The translations under genes and the position numbers were made by a program. Shown in pieces: positions 19,823 to 27,817 of a stretch of DNA of 64,000 bases. The stretch is taken from positions 1-64,000 of the forward strand of contig CAKMJT010000024.1 of assembly GCA_927407015.1 (NCBI GenBank), written 5' to 3'. The notes beneath the pieces were generated by a model. It was not told the DNA's origin. It was given only the letters and a program-made list of their open reading frames with translations, and searched no databases. How positions within the stretch are numbered: position 1 is the stretch's first letter; each line of letters begins with the position of its first letter. This stretch comes from an uncultured Proteiniphilum sp. Its GTDB lineage: Bacteria; Bacteroidota; Bacteroidia; Bacteroidales; Dysgonomonadaceae.

Positions 19823-20023
19823 AAAATAAATAATTAAGTTTCATGTTCTTCATCTACTCATAATATATCTCATAAACTTTTCGACTATTGTCGATGGGCA
19901 CACAATATTTTGGTCTGTTATTGTCAACTGTAAAAAGACAAATAAATAGAGTAATCAGGCTGTTTTTATGTATTTTAGTATTCCTGGCACCTGGCATTTT
20001 TATGATTTGATGGTTTATATTTT

Positions 20024-20386
20024 TTAACTGCTGTCCGCTAAACTACCGGAATAACGTCGGTAGGTATCGTAATAGACCCGGGCAAAGATCTCAGGTGTGC
20101 GACGGGCATTGGCCTCTGAGAGAGTGCTGCGTCGCACAACATAATCAAGGCCAAGGTGCCCAAGACGATGAGCATTGGATAGTAGGCCCAATACGGTCTC
20201 ACGAATGGAGTTGTACCCTTCGAAAGCAACAAACAACATCACTACAATATGTTTATGGCTAGTGAATCGCTTCACATACTTGTAAGCTCCCAACGCTTTG
20301 GATGCCTTTGATATTTTTGATTTGTCCAATAAATTTAACAGCTGTGTAAAGATTGGCTGTCCGCTAAAATTTGTACCTTTGCCCAT
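20024..20386 (-). mobile_element. IS4-family transposase N-terminal fragment (DUF4372 type)
   Basis: The 120-residue frame matches the N-terminal DUF4372 region of IS4-family transposases: MGKGTNFSGQPIFTQLLNLL, then SHKHIVVMLFVAFEGYNSIRE and LGHLGLDYVVRRSTLSEANA. It ends after SLADSS, where intact members go on into the DDE domain. A 13-bp direct repeat, GCTGTCCGCTAAA, occurs at 20030-20042 and 20356-20368, at the end and start of the surviving coding region, and may mark an internal deletion. The remnant lies between the LacI-type regulator and the SusC promoter region. It is not active. Confidence 0.75.
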
Positions 20387-20603
20387 GTTGGTTATTCTTA
20401 TTTGTGTTGCAACAGTAAAGATAAACCTTCACGGGGAATTACCGAAAGGGGTTCCCCTTCATTTTAGCTAATATTTTTTACCGGACACCTGTGATTGAAA
20501 ATAATCAGTCGATTTTAGATATACTGTCCCAAACTTGCACTCTATTAGGCCTCATGATATGTATACTAAACAATCGCAAATATATAGACAAATGTTTTAC
20601 GAA

Positions 20604-20613
20604 CAAACGTTTG
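20604..20613. promoter_or_regulatory. Possible LacI-type operator
   Basis: CAAACGTTTG is a perfect palindrome with a central CpG, the shape preferred by many LacI-family repressors. It is about 90 nt upstream of the LacI-family gene, so autoregulation is possible. The rest of the 20387-20703 gap holds the IS end and AT-rich sequence; I see no other gene. Confidence 0.3.
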
Positions 20614-20703
20614 CGCATACAATTATAGTTAAATTAGGTTAACGATGGGTTTTTGAGTTCGTCATTGTCAAATTTAGATTAGTTTTGTTTGCAAAAATTG
20701 GAT

Positions 20704-21726
20704 ATGCAACAAAGACCGAATATCGTTGACATAGCGGAAAAAGCGGGCTTTTCCATCACCACAGTTTCCAGGGTCTTGAATGGGAAGGCGGATAAGTACC
20801 GGATAAGCAAAGCAACACAGCAGGTAATAATGTCTACGGCAGAAGAGCTGAATTATGTGCCGAATGAATTTGCCCGGAATTTACGTACTGGTAAAAGTAA
20901 AACGATTGCGCTAATTGTCCCTTCTTTAAAAAACCCTTTTTTCGCGGAGATAGCCAGCGTTGTAAATACGGAAGTGAGAAAATATAATTATATTACGCTT
21001 ATCGGTGATAGTGATGACAATATCGAGAATGAAAAAACAGAAGTGCTGCATTTATCATCGAGAAACCTGGACGGAATGATCATTGTCCCCTGCGGAGACG
21101 AATGGGGACATTTGGAGCGGTTACAGGAGAAAGGACTTCCATTGATCTGTATCGACCGGTATTTTGAAGGTCTGGATCTGTCTTTTGTTTCTTCTGACAA
21201 CTATGAAGGTGCTTATTCGGCATCCAAATACCTGATTGAGCATGGGCATACTTCCATTGCCTGTATCCAGGGTGTCCGGCATTCCACCCCCAATATACAA
21301 CGGGTAAAAGGCTTTATAGATGCAATGGTTGGTTCCGGGATCACTTCATATACGGTAACCGGAGATGCTTTCAGTGAGCAGAACGGGTATCTGGAGACGA
21401 AACTGTTGCTTCAGCAAAAAGCAAGGCCCACCGCTATATTTGCCTTCAGCAATACAATTGCTATGGGATGTATAAAAGCGCTTAAAGAGGAAAAGGTTAA
21501 AGTGCCGGATGAGATATCATTAATTACATTCGACGATAATCCATACCTTAATTATATAGAGCCTCCGCTTACGTGTATCTCGCAACCGGTGGAAGATATT
21601 TGTAAGATAGCCGTGAAAATTCTGTTTTCCAATATCTTGGAGCATGACGTATCTCCGAAATATGTACTCCTGAAAACGCAATTGAAAGTGAAAGCATCGG
21701 TAAAAAATTTGGATCATGTGTTATGA
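20704..21726 (+). CDS. LacI-family transcriptional regulator
   Basis: The 340-residue protein has an N-terminal LacI helix-turn-helix (IVDIAEKAGFSITTVSRVLN, residues about 6-25, then hinge ELNYVPNEFARNLRTGK) and a periplasmic-binding-protein-like effector domain (KTIALIVPSLKNPFFAEIAS through LLKTQLKVKASV). I chose ATG 20704 rather than TTG 20689 because it leaves the usual short lead before the HTH. It is divergent from, and the nearest intact regulator to, the SusC/SusD ribose-nucleoside genes, separated by an IS fragment, so it plausibly controls them (inference). The effector is unknown. Confidence 0.9.
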   Translation: MQQRPNIVDIAEKAGFSITTVSRVLNGKADKYRISKATQQVIMSTAEELNYVPNEFARNLRTGKSKTIALIVPSLKNPFFAEIASVVNTEVRKYNYITLIGDSDDNIENEKTEVLHLSSRNLDGMIIVPCGDEWGHLERLQEKGLPLICIDRYFEGLDLSFVSSDNYEGAYSASKYLIEHGHTSIACIQGVRHSTPNIQRVKGFIDAMVGSGITSYTVTGDAFSEQNGYLETKLLLQQKARPTAIFAFSNTIAMGCIKALKEEKVKVPDEISLITFDDNPYLNYIEPPLTCISQPVEDICKIAVKILFSNILEHDVSPKYVLLKTQLKVKASVKNLDHVL

Positions 21727-21907
21727 TTGTTTTGGCTTTCCGTTAAGCAATGATCTTATTCTGAATGAAGATATTGAAAGTTTATTATTCCGCTGATTAC
21801 AGGATGATCGGAAGTCCATCCGTCGTTTCCTTTGGAAAAATATGCCCGATGCGGTTTATATGTGCTTTGTTTTGTTTATTTTTGGACAATTTTAAGGAAA
21901 TTGCTTT

Positions 21908-22807
21908 ATGTCAAGGATGATCAGAGCCGCTGTAGTCGGCTACGGAAATATCGGAAAATATGTGGTGGAAGCGTTGGAGTGTGCTTCGGATTTTGAAATT
22001 GCAGGCATTGTACGACGCGATGTTGCTAAAATTCCTTCTGAACTAAAGGATTATCCCGTGGTGTCATCTGTTTTGGAGCTGAAAGAGGTAGAAGTAGCCA
22101 TACTTTGCACCCCTACACGAAGTGTGGAGCAGAATGCCAGGGCATGTCTGGAGTCGGGAATCAATACGGTAGACAGTTTCGATATTCACGGACAGATCCC
22201 GCAATTGCGTGAATCGCTTGATGGAACGGCAAAGAGATACAATGCCGTTTCCGTTATTTCCGCTGGGTGGGACCCGGGGAGCGACTCTGTGATCCGCACC
22301 TTGCTGGAAGCACTGGCTCCGCGCGGAATTACCTATACCAACTTCGGCCCGGGCATGAGCATGGGTCACACAGTGGCTGTAAAAGCCATTGCAGGTGTCA
22401 GGGCGGCACTCTCCATGACCATTCCTGCCGGAACCGGCGTACACCGCAGGATGGTTTACATTGAGTTGCAGGAGGGGTACGACTTTCAGTCCGTAGCACA
22501 AGCCATAAAAGCCGATGATTATTTTGCGCATGATGAAACCCACGTTTTTCAGGTGGAAGATGTGGAAGCCCTCAAAGATATGGGACACGGCGTACGGATG
22601 GAGCGAAAAGGAGTATCAGGGCAAACGCAGAACCAGCTGTTCCGCTTTGACATGCGCATCAACAACCCAGCACTCACGGCACAGGTGCTCGTCGGCGCCG
22701 CCCGCGCATCACTGAAACAACAACCGGGAGCCTATACGTTGATCGAAATCCCTGTAGTGGATTTGTTGCCCGGGGAAAAAGAATCATGGATTCAGAAACT
22801 GGTATAA
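21908..22807 (+). CDS. ddh: meso-Diaminopimelate D-dehydrogenase
   Basis: This NADPH enzyme converts L-tetrahydrodipicolinate directly to meso-diaminopimelate for lysine and peptidoglycan synthesis. It has 299 residues with the Rossmann motif VVGYGNIGKYV at the N-terminus and family blocks WDPGSDSVIRTLLEAL and YTNFGPGMSMGHTVAVKAI, followed by the substrate region HDETHVFQVEDVE. Its length matches the family. It is followed 28 nt later by lgt. It could be transcribed alone; no clear promoter was found in the 181-nt gap upstream. Confidence 0.93.
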   Translation: MSRMIRAAVVGYGNIGKYVVEALECASDFEIAGIVRRDVAKIPSELKDYPVVSSVLELKEVEVAILCTPTRSVEQNARACLESGINTVDSFDIHGQIPQLRESLDGTAKRYNAVSVISAGWDPGSDSVIRTLLEALAPRGITYTNFGPGMSMGHTVAVKAIAGVRAALSMTIPAGTGVHRRMVYIELQEGYDFQSVAQAIKADDYFAHDETHVFQVEDVEALKDMGHGVRMERKGVSGQTQNQLFRFDMRINNPALTAQVLVGAARASLKQQPGAYTLIEIPVVDLLPGEKESWIQKLV

Positions 22808-22813
22808 TTTTAT

Positions 22814-22821
22814 TACCTTTG
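22814..22821 (+). promoter_or_regulatory. Possible Bacteroidota -7 element for lgt
   Basis: TACCTTTG fits the TAnnTTTG consensus and lies 15 nt before the lgt start. No good -33 element is visible, so this is tentative. Confidence 0.3.
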
Positions 22822-22835
22822 TCACAAATTCAACA

Positions 22836-23738
22836 ATGATGAACATACTATTATCAGTTACCTGGAATGTGGATCCCACCCTTTTTACCGTTTTAGGCCG
22901 TGAGATTCGCTGGTACGGACTGTTCTGGGTGATCGGACTGATCGTGGCCGTCTACATCGTGCAGAAAATCTTCAAACACGAAGATCTTCCCGAAAAATGG
23001 TTCGATTCCCTGTTTGTCTATATGATTGTGGGGATCATTGTGGGAGCCCGTCTCGGACACTGCCTCTTCTATGAACCGGCTTATTACCTGGCCAACCCTA
23101 TCGAGATTCTCAAGGTATGGGAAGGCGGACTCGCAAGCCACGGCGGCGTGATCGGCATCATTATCGCCGTATGGCTCTATTCACGCAAGGTCTCACACCT
23201 CAGCATGCTCTGGACTTTCGACCGGGTGATGGTTCCCACCGGCTTTACTGCTGCCATGATTCGTTTCGGTAACCTGATGAATCACGAAATATATGGTGGT
23301 CCTACTGACCAGCCCTGGGGATTTCGTTTTATCGACAATCTCCACCAATGGATGCAGGGAGCAGAACCTATCTACACCGAACCGTCTCATCCCACACAAA
23401 TTTATGAAGCACTGGCTTATCTGGTTGTCTTCGCCATCACCATGTATCTTTACTGGAAAACCGACGCGAAGCGCCGGAAAGGGCTCATCACCGGCGTGGG
23501 TATCCTGATCATCTTCCTGTTCCGCTTCTTCGTGGAATACCTAAAAAATGTGCAGGTAGATTCAGAAATAGCCATGCGGGAAAATACCGGCCTGATTCTC
23601 GGACAATGGCTCAGTATTCCTTTTATCATATGGGGTATATGGTTGATATGGGATGCGTTGAAACGCCCGGCTGTAATAGCGAATACGCCAAAAGAATCTG
23701 AAATGGCCAAACCAAAACCAAAATCCAAAAAGAAATAA
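22836..23738 (+). CDS. lgt: Prolipoprotein diacylglyceryl transferase
   Basis: The enzyme transfers diacylglycerol from phosphatidylglycerol to the lipobox Cys of prolipoproteins in the inner membrane. It has 300 residues and seven or so membrane segments. Signature blocks are WYGLFWVIGL, VGARLGHCLFYEP, GGLASHGGVIGI and RFGNLMNHEIYGGPTDQPWG, the last holding the catalytic Arg/Gly/Asn/Glu set, with HPTQIYEAL after it. The C-terminus is Lys/Pro-rich (KPKPKSKKK). Two adjacent ATG codons exist (22836, 22839). The many lipoproteins in this window depend on this activity. Confidence 0.95.
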   Translation: MMNILLSVTWNVDPTLFTVLGREIRWYGLFWVIGLIVAVYIVQKIFKHEDLPEKWFDSLFVYMIVGIIVGARLGHCLFYEPAYYLANPIEILKVWEGGLASHGGVIGIIIAVWLYSRKVSHLSMLWTFDRVMVPTGFTAAMIRFGNLMNHEIYGGPTDQPWGFRFIDNLHQWMQGAEPIYTEPSHPTQIYEALAYLVVFAITMYLYWKTDAKRRKGLITGVGILIIFLFRFFVEYLKNVQVDSEIAMRENTGLILGQWLSIPFIIWGIWLIWDALKRPAVIANTPKESEMAKPKPKSKKK

Positions 23739-23772
23739 AAGGCTGTCCCACACTATCTGAGAAGAAAAATAT

Positions 23773-25008
23773 ATGTACAAACCGCTTGAAATTGCGAAAG
23801 ATGTGTTTTATGTAGGGGTGAATGATCGCTCCAAACATCTTTTTGAAAACATGTGGCCTCTGCCCTATGGGGTATCCTACAATTCTTACCTTGTCACCGA
23901 TGAGAAAACAGCTCTGATCGATACCGTAGATATCTGCTATTCTGAAATTTTCTTTCACAAGATCCAGTCGGTGTTGGGTGACAAACCGATAGACTACCTT
24001 GTGGTGAACCATATGGAGCCTGATCACTCAGGATCTATTGCGTGGATTGTTTCGAAATATCCCGGTATACAGATCATTGGAAACAAGCGAACGGCAGATA
24101 TGCTGAAGGGATATTACGGTATCACCCGCAATATTGTTTTGATACAGGATTTGGAGGAGCTGAGTCTGGGAAGTACCACCCTGCAGTTTCACATGACACC
24201 AATGGTGCACTGGCCCGAAACAATGATGACCTATGTACCCGAAAGGAAGACATTGTTCAGTGCCGACGCCTTTGGCGCTTTCGGTGCACTCGACGGCGGC
24301 GTACTAGATACCCAACTCACTCCCGGTAGATACCGGGATGAGATGATCCGCTATTATTCCAACATCGTGGGTAAGTTCGGCTCTCCCGTACAGACAGCAT
24401 TGAAGAAACTCTCCGGACTGGAAATCGGCGTGCTCTGTTCCACGCACGGGCCTGTATGGACGCAGAAAGAGAATATCGCGGATGTGATTGCGCTGTATGA
24501 TCAACTGAGTCGTTACGAAGCCGGTAACGGACTGGTCATCATTTACGGAAGCATGTATGGCAACACCGAGCAGCTTGCCGAGATCATAGCCAGTGAAGCC
24601 GCCGAAAACGGATTGAAGGAAATCATGATGCATAATGTGTCCAAGAGCCATGAATCGGATATCATCCGCGACGTCTTTAAATATAAAGGGCTAATCATCG
24701 GATCACCTACCTATAACAATAAACTCTATCCGGGAGTAGAGAACCTTCTTTCCGCCCTGCAGAGCCGTTATCTGAAAAACCGTTTCTTCGGCAGTTTTGG
24801 CAGCTTCACCTGGGCAGACGCTACTGCAAAGCAGTTGGCTGCCTTTGCAGAAGAGTCGGAATTCGAGATTCTGGCAGAGCCTGTCATCATGAAGCAGGCC
24901 ATGTTGCGTGAGACGGAAGAGAAAGCACGTGGCTTAGGGCAGTGCATGGCACGGAAAATACTGTCGGGAGCGGAGGTTGTTCCCAATCATACGGCTAATT
25001 GTCATTAA
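23773..25008 (+). CDS. FprA-type flavodiiron protein
   Basis: This is a cytoplasmic O2/NO reductase of 411 residues with an N-terminal metallo-beta-lactamase-like diiron domain and a C-terminal flavodoxin domain. The diiron ligand motif [10 protein letters not shown] appears near residue 80, a further ligand region [13 protein letters not shown] near 145 and STHGPVW near 223. The FMN-binding loop [12 protein letters not shown] starts near residue 255, and [12 protein letters not shown] follows. It protects anaerobes from oxygen or nitric oxide. It follows lgt by 34 nt and precedes nagB by 16 nt. Confidence 0.93.
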   Translation: MYKPLEIAKDVFYVGVNDRSKHLFENMWPLPYGVSYNSYLVTDEKTALIDTVDICYSEIFFHKIQSVLGDKPIDYLVVNHMEPDHSGSIAWIVSKYPGIQIIGNKRTADMLKGYYGITRNIVLIQDLEELSLGSTTLQFHMTPMVHWPETMMTYVPERKTLFSADAFGAFGALDGGVLDTQLTPGRYRDEMIRYYSNIVGKFGSPVQTALKKLSGLEIGVLCSTHGPVWTQKENIADVIALYDQLSRYEAGNGLVIIYGSMYGNTEQLAEIIASEAAENGLKEIMMHNVSKSHESDIIRDVFKYKGLIIGSPTYNNKLYPGVENLLSALQSRYLKNRFFGSFGSFTWADATAKQLAAFAEESEFEILAEPVIMKQAMLRETEEKARGLGQCMARKILSGAEVVPNHTANCH

Positions 25009-25024
25009 ATCAAAACAGAGGATC

Positions 25025-25834
25025 ATGAGACTTATCATTCAGCCCGATGCCGGTCAGATGGCACAATGGGCAGCAAACTACATTGCAGGGAAGATTAACA
25101 GGGCGGCTCCGACAGCTGAAAACCCCTTTAAACTGGGATTACCCACCGGTTCTTCGCCACTGGGGACCTATAAAGCACTGATCCGGTTGTACGAAACGGG
25201 CGTTGTCTCGTTCGAGCATGTGATTACTTTTAATATGGACGAGTATCTGGGCTTGCCGGAAGGTCATCCCCAGAGCTACCATACTTTTATGTGGGATAAC
25301 TTTTTCAGTTATATCGACATAAAGAAGGAGAATGTACATATTCTGAACGGGATGACTTATGATCCCGAAGCGGAATGTGTTGCCTACGAAAAGGCGATAA
25401 CCGATGCCGGAGGCATTGACCTCTTTCTTGGCGGGATAGGCCCCGACGGACACATTGCCTTCAACGAGCCGGGCTCTTCGCTCACATCACGTACTCGGGT
25501 GAAAACACTCACCACCGATACGGTGATCGCCAACTCCCGTTTTTTTGACAACGATGTGAATAAGGTCCCCAAAACAGCCCTTACCGTCGGTGTGGGGACC
25601 GTACTCGATGCCACAGAAGTGTTGATTCTGGTCAATGGATACCACAAGGCCCGTGCACTCTATCATGCCGTGGAGGGAGCTATCACACAGATGTGGACCA
25701 TCAGCGCCCTGCAGATGCATCCCAGGGGAATCATCGTCACCGATTACGATGCCTGTGTCGAACTGAAAGTAGGAACGTACAAATATTTTCTCGATATCGA
25801 GCACGATAATCTGAATCCCGATTCACTATTGTGA
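25025..25834 (+). CDS. nagB: Glucosamine-6-phosphate deaminase
   Basis: The enzyme converts glucosamine 6-phosphate to fructose 6-phosphate and ammonia. From ATG 25025 it is 269 residues, the usual NagB length; the upstream TTG at 24977 would add an unrelated extension overlapping the flavoprotein gene. Motifs include [34 protein letters not shown] with the catalytic Asp, and [20 protein letters not shown] with the active-site Asp/His. It ends 100 nt before a hairpin at 25941. Confidence 0.95.
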   Translation: MRLIIQPDAGQMAQWAANYIAGKINRAAPTAENPFKLGLPTGSSPLGTYKALIRLYETGVVSFEHVITFNMDEYLGLPEGHPQSYHTFMWDNFFSYIDIKKENVHILNGMTYDPEAECVAYEKAITDAGGIDLFLGGIGPDGHIAFNEPGSSLTSRTRVKTLTTDTVIANSRFFDNDVNKVPKTALTVGVGTVLDATEVLILVNGYHKARALYHAVEGAITQMWTISALQMHPRGIIVTDYDACVELKVGTYKYFLDIEHDNLNPDSLL

Positions 25835-25940
25835 CAGATGATTGCAGCATCACACTATCAACACAAAACCGGAGTTGTGATACCTTGCATTTTTTAATTT
25901 ACGGGAACAATGTTCAAAGAGGTTGTATCACGTAGAATAG

Positions 25941-25974
25941 AACCCCTAAAGTCAGACAACAGACTTTTGGGGTT
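25941..25974 (+). terminator. Hairpin downstream of nagB
   Basis: AACCCCTAAAGTC (25941-25953) pairs with GACTTTTGGGGTT (25962-25974) with one mismatch and an 8-nt loop. The stem is strong and lies about 105 nt after the nagB stop; only a short mixed T tract follows. Confidence 0.55.
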
Positions 25975-26233
25975 CGGTTTGATGTATCCTTTTTATCCCG
26001 TTTGCATTTTTCCGTCTCCTGAACAACTAACATCCATTCCTGCATGAAGCCAGGTTTAGTATACCCAAAATCATGAATGTGTACCTCATCCGATCTTAAC
26101 TATTTTATTGGATATTTAACGCGTTTCTGGGTATTTCCGGTGAACCAGGCGCTTTTTTGTTTGTTCACCTTTTATACGCACAGCAATTTTTTTAGGTTAT
26201 CTACACAGCATAAAGATGCGGTGAAAAAATCCA

Positions 26234-26293
26234 TCAGGTCGTTCTTCAAAAGAAATCGGTATCTGTCAAAAGATATCTGTAAGAACGACCTGA
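26234..26293. repeat. Perfect 13-bp inverted repeat in the nagB-GNAT gap
   Basis: TCAGGTCGTTCTT (26234-26246) and AAGAACGACCTGA (26281-26293) are exact reverse complements separated by 34 nt. The gap 25835-26468 has no convincing gene on the plus strand; this hairpin, the nagB hairpin and the minus-strand extension at 26322-26468 are its only content. It may terminate the GNAT transcript or be a structured RNA. Confidence 0.6.
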
Positions 26294-26321
26294 CGGTCTA
26301 TTCGTCATTACCTGCAGCAGG

Positions 26322-26468
26322 TTATGCTGTTTCCTGCCTGTTCTGAGCCGTGATTCCATTCTTTTTTTTCCTGATCATTCTCCGATAAGCGAAGCGTAGC
26401 AGGAGAATCATCACGATAACCAACAGGACTGCGACAAGAATCAGTCCGTGATGTGTGACTTCCTCGCA
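26322..26468 (-). other. In-frame 48-codon extension after the GNAT stop, encoding one membrane helix
   Basis: After the GNAT stop TAG (26469-26471), the same frame stays open to TAA at 26322. It encodes a short polar stretch, a strong hydrophobic segment (GLILVAVLLVIVMILLLRFA) and a basic tail (YRRMIRKKKNG). That order fits a single-pass membrane protein with the inside-positive rule. No ATG, GTG or TTG is found ahead of the hydrophobic segment, so it has no obvious start of its own. It may be the tail of a decayed small gene, a protein using a non-standard start, or a readthrough product. Confidence 0.35.
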
Positions 26469-26801
26469 CTACTTTGGTTTAATGCCACAGGCGTCGCCTG
26501 TCGGTTCATCCTCGACGTGATACCATATATCCGAGAAATCTTCGGGATGTCTGCGAAATTTGGCAAGGATGTATGAGCAGGAGGGAATCACCTTGTATCC
26601 ATGATCACGCACATACCTCACCATCTCATCAAACAATCTGCCTGCGATGCCCTGACCTTCCAGTTCGGGTCGTACACCCGTATGATAAGCATTCAGGATG
26701 TTATCCCTGATCTCGAAGTCGAGTTCTGCTATCTGCCTTCCTTCTTTCTCAATATAAAAACTACCCTGGTTTTTATTGTCGATGCTGAATTGAATATCCA
26801 T
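26469..26801 (-). CDS. Small GNAT-fold N-acetyltransferase (YjdJ type)
   Basis: This 110-residue protein belongs to the short GNAT-like group (PF14542-type). It contains the acetyl-CoA loop VRPELEGQGIAGRLFDEMV (residues about 43-61) and the terminal block GYKVIPSCSYILAKFRRHPE, with the conserved Cys/Ser-x-Tyr. The role of these proteins is poorly defined. It is transcribed on its own from the minus strand, divergently from the esterase. The C-terminus ends KPK followed by TAG, after which the frame continues. Confidence 0.88.
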   Translation of the reverse strand: MDIQFSIDNKNQGSFYIEKEGRQIAELDFEIRDNILNAYHTGVRPELEGQGIAGRLFDEMVRYVRDHGYKVIPSCSYILAKFRRHPEDFSDIWYHVEDEPTGDACGIKPK

Positions 26802-26957
26802 AAATTAAGTTTTGAATTGTCATTTACTTTTTGTTAAACGTTTCACCCGCCGAATTTGTTGTAAACGTAAAAAAATTTAAACAGGGTGAACAGAAAGTAA
26901 AATTGATTCTGTTTACCCAATACCTGAAAAATCGACTTTCGTTGATCTGTTTTTTTG

Positions 26958-26965
26958 TATCTTTG
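26958..26965 (+). promoter_or_regulatory. Bacteroidota-type promoter for the esterase gene
   Basis: TATCTTTG matches the -7 consensus TAnnTTTG and lies 28 nt before the ATG. A TTTC/TTG-containing stretch at 26937-26944 is roughly where a -33 element would be. Confidence 0.5.
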
Positions 26966-26992
26966 GGGTAACATACAATCATATACAATACA

Positions 26993-27817
26993 ATGAAACA
27001 TCTTTCAATCAGTTACCTTTTACTTTTCTTGTTCACAACGGGCGTTTTCTCCGCCACGGTCGATACAGTGAACGTGTTCAGCAACAAGATGAACAAAAAT
27101 ATCAAAACTGTGGTCGTGAAACCACAATCCTATGGCAGAGAACCATCTTTTCCGGTGCTTTATTTACTCCACGGGTACAGTGACCGTTATGATGGCTGGG
27201 TGAAAAAAGTTCCTCACATTCAGGCGTTGTCCGATCTCTATGAGATGATCATTGTCTGTCCCGATGGTGCTTTTGGGAGCTGGTATCTGGACAGTCCGGT
27301 TGATTCTGCATTTCAGTATGAAACGTTTGTCTCAGAGGAGTTGATATCATGGGTGGATCGCAATTACACAACCATTCCTTCAAGGGAAGGACGCGCAATC
27401 ACCGGGCTGAGTATGGGCGGTCATGGCGGATTATACCTTGCTTTCCGCAATCAGGATGTGTTTGGTGCCTGCGGAAGCATGAGCGGTGGCGTCGACATCC
27501 GTCCGTTTCCTGACAACTGGGATTTGGCCAAACGTCTCGGCACACAAAGAGATTATCCGAAAAGATGGGAAGAGAACACTGCATTGGGATTGCTCCATCT
27601 GCTCACTCCCAATGCGTTGAAGATTATTATGGATTGCGGAACGGAGGATTTCTTTTACGAAGTAAACGAAAATCTGCATCAAGAGTTGCTGTATCGAAAT
27701 ATTCCCCACGATTATATCACCCGCCCCGGTGCCCACAATTGGCAGTACTGGGATAATGCGGTGAAATACCAGATGCTTTTCTTCCATGAATTTTTCAGGA
27801 ATGAGAAAAGTAAGTGA
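26993..27817 (+). CDS. Secreted alpha/beta-hydrolase esterase (esterase D/feruloyl-esterase-like)
   Basis: The 274-residue protein has a signal peptide (LLLFLFTTGVFS, cleavage after about residue 20) and an alpha/beta-hydrolase core. The segments are VLYLLHGYSDRYDGW (oxyanion loop), the nucleophile elbow GLSMGGHGG (Ser near 141), CGTEDFFYEVNE with the acid Asp, and PGAHNWQYWDN with the catalytic His. Family members hydrolyse acyl or aryl esters. Its 3' end overlaps the start of the phosphoesterase gene, suggesting translational coupling. Confidence 0.88.
   Translation: MKHLSISYLLLFLFTTGVFSATVDTVNVFSNKMNKNIKTVVVKPQSYGREPSFPVLYLLHGYSDRYDGWVKKVPHIQALSDLYEMIIVCPDGAFGSWYLDSPVDSAFQYETFVSEELISWVDRNYTTIPSREGRAITGLSMGGHGGLYLAFRNQDVFGACGSMSGGVDIRPFPDNWDLAKRLGTQRDYPKRWEENTALGLLHLLTPNALKIIMDCGTEDFFYEVNENLHQELLYRNIPHDYITRPGAHNWQYWDNAVKYQMLFFHEFFRNEKSK

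Noticed and set aside
20024-20386. The two IS4-type remnants (6584-6917 and 20024-20386) as halves of one split element
   Set aside because: The N-terminal DUF4372 type normally goes with a different C-terminal pattern (KRLKQN type) than the one seen at 6584-6862, so they are likely different IS elements.
26077-26346. Plus-strand frame of 89 codons in the nagB-GNAT gap
   Set aside because: Composition is not protein-like, no motif or promoter is seen, and it overlaps the inverted repeat at 26234-26293 and the minus-strand extension.
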